Of a stretch of 64,000 nucleotides of DNA, positions 51,766-60,991 are shown in pieces; within the stretch, counting starts at the first letter, position 1; the number at the start of each line of letters is the position of its first letter. The position numbers were made by a program, and so were the translations under genes. The stretch lies in the NCBI GenBank assembly GCA_963727045.1, contig CAVSES010000002.1, forward strand, positions 1,178,001-1,242,000, written 5' to 3'. This stretch comes from Bog-1198 sp963727045. Lineage in GTDB: Bacteria; Pseudomonadota; Gammaproteobacteria; Steroidobacterales; Steroidobacteraceae. Under the pieces are notes generated by a model, which worked only from the letters and a program-made list of their open reading frames with translations, did not search any database and was not told the origin of the DNA.

Positions 51766-53142
51766 GTGAAAATCATCATTTTGGGCGCAGGGCAAGTCGG
51801 CCGAACGGCTGCGTATCACCTCTCCCGCGAGGAGGCGAATGACGTCACCGTCATCGACGTGAATGAGGAGATCCTGCGGGACCTGCAGGATCGCCTCGAC
51901 ATTCGCACGGTGAACGGCAACGCGGCGAGTCCGCGCATCCTGGAGGCGGCGGGTATCGCCGCGACGGACATTCTCGTGGCGCTGACCAACAGCGACGAGG
52001 TCAACATGCTGGCGTGCCACATCGCGTGGACGCTGTATCGCACGCCGAAGAAGATTGCCCGCGTGCGTTCCGCCGACTTCACGGAGCGGGACCGCCTGTT
52101 CGGCGAAAATGCGATCGCGGTCGACGTCTGGATCAGCCCGGAACAATTGGTGACGGAATATGTCGCGCGCTTGATCCGTTATCCGGGGGCATTGCAGGTC
52201 CTGGATTTCGCGGATGGGCGGGTGCGCCTGGTGGGCATCCGGGCTTTGCAGGGCGGACCTTTGGTGGGTCAGGCGCTGCGCGCCTTGCGCGAACACATTC
52301 CCACCGCCGACGCGCGGGTCGCCGCCATCTACCGGGCCGGCAAGAGCATCAAGCCGGAGGGCGACACGGTGATCGAGGACGGCGACGAGGTGTTCTTTCT
52401 GGCCGCGCGCAAGGATATCCGCGTCGTCATGAAGGAAATGCGGCGCGAAGAGGCGCCCGCGCGTCGGGTGGTCATCGCGGGCGGCGGCAATATCGGGGTT
52501 CGCCTGGCGGGCGAATTGGAAGACAGAAACCAGGTGAAGCTCATCGAGCGTGACGGCAAGAGGGCGAGGAAGGTCTCGGAACAGCTGAAAAGCACCACGG
52601 TTCTGCATGGCGATGCGGCGGACGAGGAATTGCTTCTCGAGGAGAACATCGACAGCGCCGATGTCTTCGCCGCCCTCACGAACTCCGAGGAGGCGAACAT
52701 CCTCTCGGCCATGCTGGCCAAGCGGCTGGGCGCCCACAAGGTCATGGCGTTGATCAACAAGCCTTCTTACGCGGAACTGATCGAGAGCGGATCGATCGAC
52801 GTCGCCATTTCGCCGCAAACCGTCACCATCGGCTCGCTGCTGGCGCATGTTCGGCGCGGCGACGTGGTGCGCGTGCATTCGCTGCGGCGCGGCGCGGCCG
52901 AGGCGCTCGAAGTCGTGGTCCATGGCGATGCCGACAGCTCGAAGGTCATCGGGCGGCGCATCGAGGACATCACCCTGCCGGAAGGGACCACACTGGGCGC
53001 GGTGGTTCGCGGCGAGGACGTCATCATCGCGCATCACGACACCACCGTGCAGCCGGACGATCACTTGATCCTCTTCCTGACGGATCGCCGCCACATCGAA
53101 GCCGTCGAAAAGCTGTTCCAAGGCTCTGCCTCGTTTTTGTGA
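51766..53142 (+). CDS. trkA: Trk potassium uptake regulatory protein TrkA
   Basis: 458 residues with two RCK modules. The first begins MKIIILGAGQVGRTAAYHL and the second RRVVIAGGGNIGVRLAGEL; both are Rossmann NAD-binding folds with GxGxxG. TrkA_C domains follow each. It gates the TrkH channel in response to nucleotide binding. It overlaps trkH by GTGA, so the two are coupled. Confidence 0.95.
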   Translation: MKIIILGAGQVGRTAAYHLSREEANDVTVIDVNEEILRDLQDRLDIRTVNGNAASPRILEAAGIAATDILVALTNSDEVNMLACHIAWTLYRTPKKIARVRSADFTERDRLFGENAIAVDVWISPEQLVTEYVARLIRYPGALQVLDFADGRVRLVGIRALQGGPLVGQALRALREHIPTADARVAAIYRAGKSIKPEGDTVIEDGDEVFFLAARKDIRVVMKEMRREEAPARRVVIAGGGNIGVRLAGELEDRNQVKLIERDGKRARKVSEQLKSTTVLHGDAADEELLLEENIDSADVFAALTNSEEANILSAMLAKRLGAHKVMALINKPSYAELIESGSIDVAISPQTVTIGSLLAHVRRGDVVRVHSLRRGAAEALEVVVHGDADSSKVIGRRIEDITLPEGTTLGAVVRGEDVIIAHHDTTVQPDDHLILFLTDRRHIEAVEKLFQGSASFL

Positions 53143-54596
53143 AAGACACCTTACTGCCGGTCGCGCACGTCTTTGCCCTCGTCATGATGGTGTTCGCCGT
53201 CACCATGCTCGCACCCCTGGTGATGGCCGTATGGGCGCTCGATGCGGCTGTCTGGTCCTTCGTCATTTCCGCGCTGGCGACTTTCTTGATCGGTGCGCTG
53301 CTCTGGCTGGCTACGCGGCGCTTCAAACGTGAGCTCAAGACCCGCGATGGCTTGATGTTGGTCGCCCTGACCTGGGTTGCACTCCCGGCGGTCGCAGGGT
53401 TTCCGCTGTGGCATTTTCTGCCCATCAATTTCACGGATGCCTATTTCGAAGCCGCGTCGGGTTTGACGACCACGGGAGGCACGGTGCTGTCGGGGCTTGA
53501 ATTCCTGCCACGGTCGATCAACCTGTGGCGCCATCTGCTCAGCTGGCTCGGCGGCATGGGCATCATCGTACTGGCCGTCGCAATCCTGCCGATGCTGGGC
53601 GTGGGGGGAATGCAGATCTACCGGGCCGAGATGCCGGGTCCGATGAAGGACAGCAAGCTGACGCCGCGGATAGGGCAGACCGCCAAACTGCTGTGGGCGG
53701 TTTATGCCGGACTGACGGCGACGTGCATCGTCTTCTTGAGATTCGCCGGTATGAATTGGTTCGACGCGGTGTGCCACGGATTCTCGGCGCTGGCCCTGGG
53801 CGGATTCTCGACCTATGACGCCAGCATCGGACATTTCAACTCGCTGCCCATCGAGCTGGTGCTGACTGTATTTCAGGTCCTCGCCGCCCTGAATTTCGCC
53901 ACGCACTTTCTCGCGTGGAGCCAGCGCGGCGTCATGGCGTATTTCAGGGACGCCGAGGCGAAGGCGATCCTCGGCGTTCTCGTGGCGAGCTGCATCTGCA
54001 TTTCCCTGTTCCTCTACTTCAAAGGGACATACCCCGATTATCCGACGGCACTGCGCCACGCGACCTTCAACGTCGTGTCGATCGCGACGGACAGCGGGCT
54101 TCACACGCAGGACTATTCGCGCTGGCCGATATTTGCGCCGATGTGGATGATGTTCTTGAGCTGCCTCGTGGCGAGTTCGGGTTCCACCGGGGGCGGCATC
54201 AAGATGATTCGCACCCTCGTGCTCACCAAGCAAGCGCATCGGGAACTCAACCAACTGGTGCATCCGAACATGGTGCGTCCGCTCAAAGTCGGTGGGACCG
54301 TGATTGCGAACCGCGTGGTGTTTGCAGTGCTGGCCTTCGTGTTCCTCTACTTCATGAGCATCGTGACGCTCATTTTCGTGCAACTCGCCAGCGGCTTGGA
54401 TTTCATGACATCGCTTTCGGCGATCATCGCCTGCATCAACAATGCGGGTCCGGGGTTGGGGTTGGTGGGGCCCGGCAGCAACTATGGGGTGCTGAGCGAT
54501 TTCCAGACCTGGGTCTGCTCCGCGGCCATGTTGCTTGGAAGATTGGAGATTTTCACCATCTTGGTGCTCTTCACTCCCACTTTGTGGAGAAAATGA
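53139..54596 (+). CDS. trkH: Trk potassium uptake protein TrkH
   Basis: 485 residues, eight to ten membrane segments with four pore-loop repeats. Selectivity-filter-like glycines occur in AASGLTTTGGTVL, FDAVCHGFSALALGGFSTYD, SIATDSGLHTQDYSRW and NNAGPGLGLVGPGSN, and the gating loop region is SSGSTGGGIKMIRTLVLTKQ. It forms the K+ pathway with TrkA. Start is the GTG in the trkA overlap. Confidence 0.95.
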   Translation: MKDTLLPVAHVFALVMMVFAVTMLAPLVMAVWALDAAVWSFVISALATFLIGALLWLATRRFKRELKTRDGLMLVALTWVALPAVAGFPLWHFLPINFTDAYFEAASGLTTTGGTVLSGLEFLPRSINLWRHLLSWLGGMGIIVLAVAILPMLGVGGMQIYRAEMPGPMKDSKLTPRIGQTAKLLWAVYAGLTATCIVFLRFAGMNWFDAVCHGFSALALGGFSTYDASIGHFNSLPIELVLTVFQVLAALNFATHFLAWSQRGVMAYFRDAEAKAILGVLVASCICISLFLYFKGTYPDYPTALRHATFNVVSIATDSGLHTQDYSRWPIFAPMWMMFLSCLVASSGSTGGGIKMIRTLVLTKQAHRELNQLVHPNMVRPLKVGGTVIANRVVFAVLAFVFLYFMSIVTLIFVQLASGLDFMTSLSAIIACINNAGPGLGLVGPGSNYGVLSDFQTWVCSAAMLLGRLEIFTILVLFTPTLWRK

Positions 54597-54691
54597 CCCA
54601 TCGGGTGTCTCGTTCCGCCCATTTCTGATTTTTCTATTGAAAGTGGGATGAGATTTGAATCCATAGCCTAATTTCAACCGGCAAATGGAAA

Positions 54692-56023
54692 TTACACCCA
54701 GTCTTTCGCCAGCTTTCGGCCCGCAAGGATCAATAGAGCCGCGGCAATGAGATAAAACCCGGTTCCCGCCAGGATGGCGTAGCGCAGCGATTCCGCACCG
54801 AAGCGTATGCGCATGGCGTCCGATACGAAGCCGATCAAGGTCGTGCCGAGCCCGATCCCGATGAGATTATTGATGAACAAGAACAGCGCCGAGGCGGTGG
54901 CCCTCATGTTCGACGGCACGAGATGTTGCACTGCCGTCAGAACCGGGCCCAGCCAGGCCAACCCCAAGGCCGTGGGCACCAACAATACGGCGAAGCTCAG
55001 CCACAGCGTCGAAGACAGGACTCCCACGAGATAGAAGGGCACGGTCGCGACGAAGGCGATTGCCGGGATGACCGCGTACATCGACCGCCGCCGGTCGCCG
55101 TAACGGTCGGCAAGAACACCGCCGAACCAGATGCCGAGGAGTCCGCCGACGAGCACCAATACGCCGAAGGTCAAGGAGGCGTGCAGGAGGCTCAAATGGA
55201 AGCTTCGCACCAGGAACGAGGGCGCCCAAAAGAAGACTCCGTAACCCATCATGGACGCGGAAGCGGCGCCCAAGGACAGTCCCCAGAAGCTCGGTTTGCG
55301 CGCGAGCAGTGCAACGACGTCCACCAGCGACGGTGCCCTTGCAGGGCGTTGCGGAGGTTGGTCTCCGTCGATTCGCTTGGGCTCCAACGCCCCGCGCTCA
55401 GGCTCGCGCACCGTGAATTTGAGCAGCGGCGTTATCAAGATGCCCGCAACACCCACGATGAAGAAAGCCATGCGCCAGCTCATGAGGCTGGTGATGAATC
55501 CTCCCAGAACGATGCCCGCCGCCCCACCGATGGGAATGCCGAAGGAGTACGCGCTGAGCGCGCGCGCACGCTCCCCGGCCGGAAAGTAATCGCAGATCAG
55601 CGAATAGGCGGGAGCGACGCCGCCGGCCTCGCCGACACCCACGCCCACGCGTGCCATGAAGAGCTGCGTGAAGCTGTGCGTGAACCCGCACACCGCGGTC
55701 ATCACGCTCCATAACGCGAGCGCCGCGCTCATGATTCGGATCCGGCTGACTTTGTCCGCAAGACGGGCGACCGGTATGCCGAGAAACGTATAGAAGAGCG
55801 CGAAAGCCAGACCGCCCATCAGCCCGAGCTGTGAGTCGCTCAAGCTGAGTTCCGCTTTGATGGGGACCGCGAGGATGCCGACGATCTGGCGATCGATGAA
55901 GTTGAACGTATACACGATGACCAGGACCGTGAGCACATAGGAGCGGTAGGCCAGGGATGCCGCGCGCGTGGGCCTCGGCGGGGTCCCGGCGGCCGAGGCC
56001 CGGGGTATGCCGGCGGCGCTCAC
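54692..56023 (-). CDS. MFS transporter (spinster-like)
   Basis: 443 residues with 12 predicted membrane segments. The MFS motif A is in GIPVARLADKVSRIRIM, and YTFNFIDRQIVGILAVPIKAELSLSDSQLGLMGG and GVGVGEAGGVAPAYSLI are typical of the spinster-type subgroup. The GTG start shares GTGA with the hydrolase stop; a longer frame through the hydrolase is a shadow. It is the last gene of the TonB receptor-ligase-hydrolase-MFS operon and probably imports the compound, or exports a product, across the inner membrane. Confidence 0.9.
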   Translation of the reverse strand: MSAAGIPRASAAGTPPRPTRAASLAYRSYVLTVLVIVYTFNFIDRQIVGILAVPIKAELSLSDSQLGLMGGLAFALFYTFLGIPVARLADKVSRIRIMSAALALWSVMTAVCGFTHSFTQLFMARVGVGVGEAGGVAPAYSLICDYFPAGERARALSAYSFGIPIGGAAGIVLGGFITSLMSWRMAFFIVGVAGILITPLLKFTVREPERGALEPKRIDGDQPPQRPARAPSLVDVVALLARKPSFWGLSLGAASASMMGYGVFFWAPSFLVRSFHLSLLHASLTFGVLVLVGGLLGIWFGGVLADRYGDRRRSMYAVIPAIAFVATVPFYLVGVLSSTLWLSFAVLLVPTALGLAWLGPVLTAVQHLVPSNMRATASALFLFINNLIGIGLGTTLIGFVSDAMRIRFGAESLRYAILAGTGFYLIAAALLILAGRKLAKDWV

Positions 56024-56892
56024 TTCCGTTCTGGAAAGACGTGCGACAGAAACTCGTCGATCGCCGTCAGGCACTCGGGCTCGTCGAGCAGAGGCACATG
56101 GCCCCGGTTGGCGACCGTGAGTTGCTGCAGCTTTGGATTCTCGTTCCTCATGCGTGCGAAGGTGCCCGCGCTCAGGATGTCGGACCGCGCGCCGCGGATG
56201 GCGAGCGTCGGCACGTCGCGCAGCGATTTCCACAACGGCCACAGGTCAAGCGCGGCGGCGGGCGCGGCGCGCAGCGCTTCGCCGATCCCGGGATCGGCGT
56301 CGATGCCGACCTCGCCGGATGCATCCTCGCGATAGCCACGCCGCGCAAGCCTCTCCCACCGCTCGGATCTGAGATCCGGCCATGCATCTCCGTACACGGT
56401 GCGGGTCTGCGCGATGGCTTCGGACCACGTCCGCGCCGGCGCGAGACGGCCTGCATATTGCTTGATCCGTTCCACTCCGGCGGGGTCGACTTCGGGGCCG
56501 ACGTCGTTCAGCACGATTGCGGCGACACGCGCCGGCTGGGTGACGGCAAGCATCATGGCGAGCATGCCGCCGAGCGAGGTGCCGATGACGGCAACGCGCG
56601 GCGCATCGGCCGCTGCGAGCAATGCCAGGATGTCCTTGAGGTAGGTGGCCGGCTGGTAATTTTGGAAATGTGGATCGCGCGCCGAGCAGCCGCGGCCCCG
56701 CAAATCAGGCACGATGATGCGGTAACGGCGCTTCAGGTGCGGAGCCAGATCCTCGAAATCACGGCTGTTGCGGGTCAGTCCGTGCAGGCACAGTATCGTG
56801 GGCGCGGCGCCGTCCGGCCCCTCGTAGAGGCGCGCATACAAACGCAAACCGTCATGGCTCTGCCAGTGAATTTCCGAGTACGGATTGGACAA
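56020..56892 (-). CDS. alpha/beta hydrolase
   Basis: 290 residues with oxyanion-hole HGLTRNSRDF, nucleophile elbow GTSLGGM (Ser106), and candidate catalytic His in NRGHVPLLDEP; the acid is likely in IRGARSDIL. No signal peptide, so cytoplasmic. The family includes esterases, lactonases and C-C hydrolases. Context suggests it opens an ester or lactone before CoA activation. It lies 27 bases after the CoA ligase and overlaps the MFS gene. Confidence 0.88.
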   Translation of the reverse strand: MSNPYSEIHWQSHDGLRLYARLYEGPDGAAPTILCLHGLTRNSRDFEDLAPHLKRRYRIIVPDLRGRGCSARDPHFQNYQPATYLKDILALLAAADAPRVAVIGTSLGGMLAMMLAVTQPARVAAIVLNDVGPEVDPAGVERIKQYAGRLAPARTWSEAIAQTRTVYGDAWPDLRSERWERLARRGYREDASGEVGIDADPGIGEALRAAPAAALDLWPLWKSLRDVPTLAIRGARSDILSAGTFARMRNENPKLQQLTVANRGHVPLLDEPECLTAIDEFLSHVFPERK

Positions 56893-56919
56893 ACGATTCT
56901 CCCCTGGAACGAGCCTGCG

Positions 56920-58476
56920 CTAATAGGCGAGATCGGCCAGCTCCTGCCGCAGTTCCCGCTTCAGAACCTTGCCGTTGGCGTTGCGCGGCAAATTCGCGCG
57001 GAAAACAACCGCCCGGATCCGCTGCTGTCTGCCGACGCGCGCGTTGGTCCACTCGATGAGCGGCTCTGCGGCGGGTGCCACGTTCTGCGCTGCGACCACG
57101 ACGGCGACCGGAGTCTCACCCCATTTCACGCTGCGTACGCCGACGACCGCCACGTCCGCAACGTCGGGATGCGCCCGCATCACCGCCTCGATGTCCGCAG
57201 GATAAATGTTTTGCGCACCGGATAGAATCATGTCCTTCTTGCGATCGACGATGTAGAGAAATCCGTCGGCGTCGAGCCGCCCCAAGTCCCCGGTGCGCAG
57301 CCACCGCCTGCCCCTCGCATCGACCCAGGTCGCCTCGCCGCTGGCCGCATCGTTTCCATGATAGCCCGACATGAGAAGCGGACTTAAGCCCACGATCTCG
57401 CCCGTCTCCCCCCGCAGCACTTCCCGGTCGTCGTCGCCCACGATGCAAAGGTCGGTGCCGAGAAAGGGTTTTCCCACCGATTCTGTCTTGCGCTCGAAGT
57501 CCTCGGGCGCGAGGATGGTGCATAGCCCCTCGGTGAGGCCGTAGAGTTCGATGAGGCGGCATCCGAAGCGGCGCGGAAACTCCCGCTTGACCTCGAGCGC
57601 CAGCGGCGATCCGCAGCACATGAAGGTGTCGAGGCTCGACAGGTCGTATCGCTCGAGATTCGGAACATCCAGCATCCTCTGCAGCTGCACCGGCACGAAG
57701 GTTCCGTGGGATACCCGCTCGCGCACCATCAGTTCGACTGCGCCCGCCGCGTCGAATTGCGCCATCACAACCATGGTGCCGCCCACCAGCACGGTGCAGA
57801 GCATGGCGACCCAGGTGATGTTCGAGAACAATCCGAGCGAACACAGCGTCACGCAGTCGCCCCGGTAGCGAAGCGCCAGCGCCAGATCAACCGCCCAATG
57901 CATTCGGGAGGCATGCGTATGCACGATGCCCTTGGGCGATCCGGTGGTGCCGGAGCTGTAGATGATGTTGCACTCCTGCCCGGGCTCCACCGAACCGTGC
58001 CATTCGGGCGATTGCGTGCGGAGCCAGCAGGCGAAGTCGGTCCAGCCGGAATCCGCGCGGCCCGCGGCCACGCGCACTGCGCGGTCGACCGCCGGCGATA
58101 GCGCGCGCAGCACATCGATGCGGCGGCTGTGCCTCTCGGAGGCGAAGATGGCGCGGGCGTCCGCGTCCTCGATCATCCGCGCCACGGCGGCGTCGCTGAT
58201 CGAGGCGTTGAGCGGCACCGCAACTCCGCCGTGGCGCAAGATGCCGAACAGCAGGATCGCCATCTCCAAACTGTTGTCCATGAGCACGGCAACCCGGTCT
58301 CCGGCGCGAAGGCCGAGAACGCTCAAGCCGCTGGCCGCCCGCGCGGTTTCGCGCTCGAACTCAAGCCAGGTGAGCCGCCGCCCGCCCTCGATCAACGCCG
58401 TGCGCGAACCGCGCCATTTCCCATGCATGGCGACCAGGTCGGGGAGCATGACGACCGGTGCCTGGAACCAGGTCAT
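56920..58476 (-). CDS. acyl-CoA ligase (AMP-forming)
   Basis: 518 residues of the ANL superfamily. The ATP loop is IIYSSGTTGSPKGIVHTH, the adenine motif LYGLTEGLC and the hinge region RTGDLGRLDADGFLYIVDRKKDMILSGAQNIYP. The catalytic Lys lies in NANGKVLKRELR. It makes acyl-AMP and then acyl-CoA from a carboxylic acid. The acid is not predictable; medium-chain, aromatic or terpenoid are all possible. It starts ten bases after the TonB receptor stop. Confidence 0.92.
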   Translation of the reverse strand: MTWFQAPVVMLPDLVAMHGKWRGSRTALIEGGRRLTWLEFERETARAASGLSVLGLRAGDRVAVLMDNSLEMAILLFGILRHGGVAVPLNASISDAAVARMIEDADARAIFASERHSRRIDVLRALSPAVDRAVRVAAGRADSGWTDFACWLRTQSPEWHGSVEPGQECNIIYSSGTTGSPKGIVHTHASRMHWAVDLALALRYRGDCVTLCSLGLFSNITWVAMLCTVLVGGTMVVMAQFDAAGAVELMVRERVSHGTFVPVQLQRMLDVPNLERYDLSSLDTFMCCGSPLALEVKREFPRRFGCRLIELYGLTEGLCTILAPEDFERKTESVGKPFLGTDLCIVGDDDREVLRGETGEIVGLSPLLMSGYHGNDAASGEATWVDARGRRWLRTGDLGRLDADGFLYIVDRKKDMILSGAQNIYPADIEAVMRAHPDVADVAVVGVRSVKWGETPVAVVVAAQNVAPAAEPLIEWTNARVGRQQRIRAVVFRANLPRNANGKVLKRELRQELADLAY

Positions 58477-58486
58477 GAGGGCTCCG

Positions 58487-60838
58487 CTAGTAGTGGTACT
58501 GGGCGGTGATCTGGTAGGTTCGCGGCGCCCCGTAGAAGCCGATCTGGCTCACGTTGGCGAGCAGGCCCGTGCCGGCGCCGCCGAAATCATAGCCCGCGAC
58601 CCGGTACCCGCGGTCGAGCAGATTCTTGCCGTCGAGGGAGAAGCGCCAGGCGCCTCCGCTCGTGGTGAATGCAAGGCCGGCGTCGACGAGTCCGTATGCG
58701 GGTTGATCGGTCACGCTGGCGGTCGTGTTCGCGACCTTGATCATGCTGCGCCAGTCCCAGCCCACGCGCGCGAGCACGGATCCGGCGGGCAGATCCCATA
58801 CGTACGCCGCCTTCGTCGCGACGGTCCAGGTCGGGGCGTTCACGGGCCGGTTCTCATCCGCGATGTTCACCGGCGGCGAATTGACCGAACAGCCGGGGGT
58901 CAACGCAGTGCAGCCGATCAGGAAGTCTTGATAGTACGAGTCGAGATAGCCGACGTTGACGCCGAGTGTGAACGCCCTGATGGGGCGCCATGCGGACTCG
59001 ATCTCCACACCCTGATTGATCTGCTTGCCCGCGTTCAATACCGCGGTGACGTTCTGCGGCACGCCGCCGGTGTCGACGAACTGCTGCACGCCGATCTGCG
59101 CATTCTTGTAGGGGTCGTAGAACACGGTCAGGTTCAGTTGCAGGGTGTTGTCGAGCAGCGTCGATTTCAACCCAAGCTCGTAGCTGTCCGCGGTCTCCGA
59201 GTTGAATCCGTTTTCGGTCTGTGGATAGACCGCGGCGTTGCCGCGCATGTCGAACCCGCCGCTCTTGAAGCCCTTGCTGTAGGAGAAGTAGCTCATCACC
59301 TGCGGCGTGATGTGAAAATCGAGACCGAACCGCGGCGACACGTTCGAGAAGGTGCGGCTGTTGGCGTAGTCCGTGAGTATCCCTGCGGCGGGCGTCGGAA
59401 ACAGGAAGAACCCCGCGGGCGGCTTCGATGCGTCGAAGAATGTTTCGTTGGGCAGGAGCTGCGCCGGCCCGATGCTCGCATATTGCGCCTGGTAGACCGA
59501 GGCGGTCTTTCGGTCCTGATTCCAGCGCAGTCCTGCATCGAGATTGAGCCGGTCCGTCAGCTTCCAAGCCGTATCGGCGTAGGCCGCGGTGCTCTTGGTC
59601 TGGACGCATCCGTCGACGATGGAGGTCAGGTAGAGATCGAGTGCTGTGGCAAGCACGCCGAGCGATGCGTTGTACGTGCCGCACGCCGTGCTGTTCATGT
59701 AGAAGATTCCGCCCACGGCCCTGACGATGTCGTTGGTGAACGTGAGCTGCCCTTCGCCGGATGCCTGATGCTCGCTGTATTGCGCCGGCACTTGAAACAG
59801 GTTTGCATCCAGTTCCTCGAAATCGATGAACTGCCGGCCGTGGCCGTCGCGATAGGCGCCGACCAGCTTGAAGTCCAGGTTGCCGTTGAGCGACTGCGTG
59901 TAGGTGGCGGCAAGGCCGTTGCGGAAGAAGCGGTCCTGATTCACCGGCATGTCGGTGCGGGTGTCGTAGCGATTGTCGGTCGGGGGCGCGAGCGCGGTGT
60001 TGAGCCGCTCGCCGCCGGACGCGTTCGAATCATCCTGCGTCGTGTCGGCGACGATCTTGAGTTTGGAACTCCGGCCCCAGAGGATGGTGAGGTTGGCCCG
60101 ACCGGCGAGCACGTCGCGGTTCGAAACGTCTTCTCCGATGCCGTTGTAGGGGCTGGGCGCGGCGCCGGGCTCGGCAACCACGTGTCCGTAGCCGTCGTGG
60201 TGCAGATCGGCGACGGCGATGCCGAAATAGACGTGATCGGCGATGACGGGCGCCGAGGCGGATAGCTTGACGTCGCGCTCGCCGTAGTTGCCGCCCGTGA
60301 TCGATGCGGTGACCGATGCCGGCCCGACGATGTCGCGTGTGACGTATTTGATGGCGCCGGCGATGGTGTTCTTGCCGTACAGCGTGCCCTGCGGGCCGCG
60401 CAGGATTTCCAGGCGGTCGACGTCGTAGACGTCGAGCAGGGCCGCCTGCGGCCGCGCCATGTACACATCGTCGATGTACACGCCCACGCCGGGTTCGAAG
60501 CCCCAGAGCGGATCGCTCTGACCGACGCCCCGGATGTAGACGTTGATCGTGCTGCTGGTCGCGCGGTCGCTCGAGATCTTCATGTTCGGCACGAAGCTGT
60601 TCAGATCCCCGAGCGAAGTGACCGCCTGCTGCTCCAGTGCGGCGGCGCTGATCGCGGTCACCGCCACCGGCACATCCTGGAGGTTTTCCGCGCGGCGCCG
60701 CGCCGTCACTATGATCTCGGCCAGCCCGTCCGACGCGGTTGCGGATCCCGAGGTCTGGGCGAGTGCGGCCGGGGGCTGCAGCGAGACGGCGACGAACGCC
60801 GCCGCCACGGCCAGGAAATTCGTGATTGCTCTGTTCAT
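58487..60838 (-). CDS. TonB-dependent outer-membrane receptor
   Basis: 783 residues. A signal peptide (MNRAITNFLAVAAAFVAVSLQPPAALAQ) is followed by TonB-box-like LAEIIVTARRRAENLQDVP, plug (SLGDLNSFVPNMKI to DRLEILRGPQGTLYGKNTIAGAIKYVT) and a barrel ending PRTYQITAQYHY. Like the receptor at 13617, it belongs to the FecA-like group without a signalling domain. It is the first gene of the operon. Its leader is about 60 bases long and contains competing hairpins next to the GGGGAG ribosome site. Confidence 0.93.
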   Translation of the reverse strand: MNRAITNFLAVAAAFVAVSLQPPAALAQTSGSATASDGLAEIIVTARRRAENLQDVPVAVTAISAAALEQQAVTSLGDLNSFVPNMKISSDRATSSTINVYIRGVGQSDPLWGFEPGVGVYIDDVYMARPQAALLDVYDVDRLEILRGPQGTLYGKNTIAGAIKYVTRDIVGPASVTASITGGNYGERDVKLSASAPVIADHVYFGIAVADLHHDGYGHVVAEPGAAPSPYNGIGEDVSNRDVLAGRANLTILWGRSSKLKIVADTTQDDSNASGGERLNTALAPPTDNRYDTRTDMPVNQDRFFRNGLAATYTQSLNGNLDFKLVGAYRDGHGRQFIDFEELDANLFQVPAQYSEHQASGEGQLTFTNDIVRAVGGIFYMNSTACGTYNASLGVLATALDLYLTSIVDGCVQTKSTAAYADTAWKLTDRLNLDAGLRWNQDRKTASVYQAQYASIGPAQLLPNETFFDASKPPAGFFLFPTPAAGILTDYANSRTFSNVSPRFGLDFHITPQVMSYFSYSKGFKSGGFDMRGNAAVYPQTENGFNSETADSYELGLKSTLLDNTLQLNLTVFYDPYKNAQIGVQQFVDTGGVPQNVTAVLNAGKQINQGVEIESAWRPIRAFTLGVNVGYLDSYYQDFLIGCTALTPGCSVNSPPVNIADENRPVNAPTWTVATKAAYVWDLPAGSVLARVGWDWRSMIKVANTTASVTDQPAYGLVDAGLAFTTSGGAWRFSLDGKNLLDRGYRVAGYDFGGAGTGLLANVSQIGFYGAPRTYQITAQYHY

Positions 60839-60842
60839 GATG

Positions 60843-60879
60843 TCTCCCCGAAAATTCGGGCGGCCTCATCGGGCCGCCC
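60843..60879 (-). promoter_or_regulatory. structured leader of the TonB receptor mRNA
   Basis: On the minus strand a hairpin GGGCGGCC / GGCCGCCC (60858-60879) shares its last three C with a second hairpin, CCCGAA / TTCGGG (60847-60860), which covers part of the GGGGAG ribosome site (60844-60849). The two cannot form together. This could be a leader switch or chance. Confidence 0.35.
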
Positions 60880-60898
60880 TTTATTTGGTTTCGCAACG

Positions 60899-60947
60899 CC
60901 TCAACGGTCGTTGAGGAAATATTCAACGAGCGTTGAGGAATAGTCAA
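60899..60947 (-). promoter_or_regulatory. promoter with two palindromic TetR-type operators
   Basis: On the minus strand: -35 TTGACT (60942-60947), an 18-base spacer, then -10 AATATT (60918-60923). Operator 1 is the perfect palindrome CCTCAACGGTCGTTGAGG (60899-60916), just past the -10. Operator 2 is TCAACGAGCGTTGA (60923-60936), between -35 and -10. Their centres are 22 bases apart, two helical turns. Binding would block RNA polymerase on the receptor operon. Confidence 0.7.
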
Positions 60948-60991
60948 GAGGCTCGTTGCAGTACGCCCGCCAACGCGGGAGAATGACCTCG

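Noticed and set aside
57962..60265. A 767-codon open frame on the plus strand
   Set aside because: It is antisense to the acyl-CoA ligase and TonB receptor, both clear family members.
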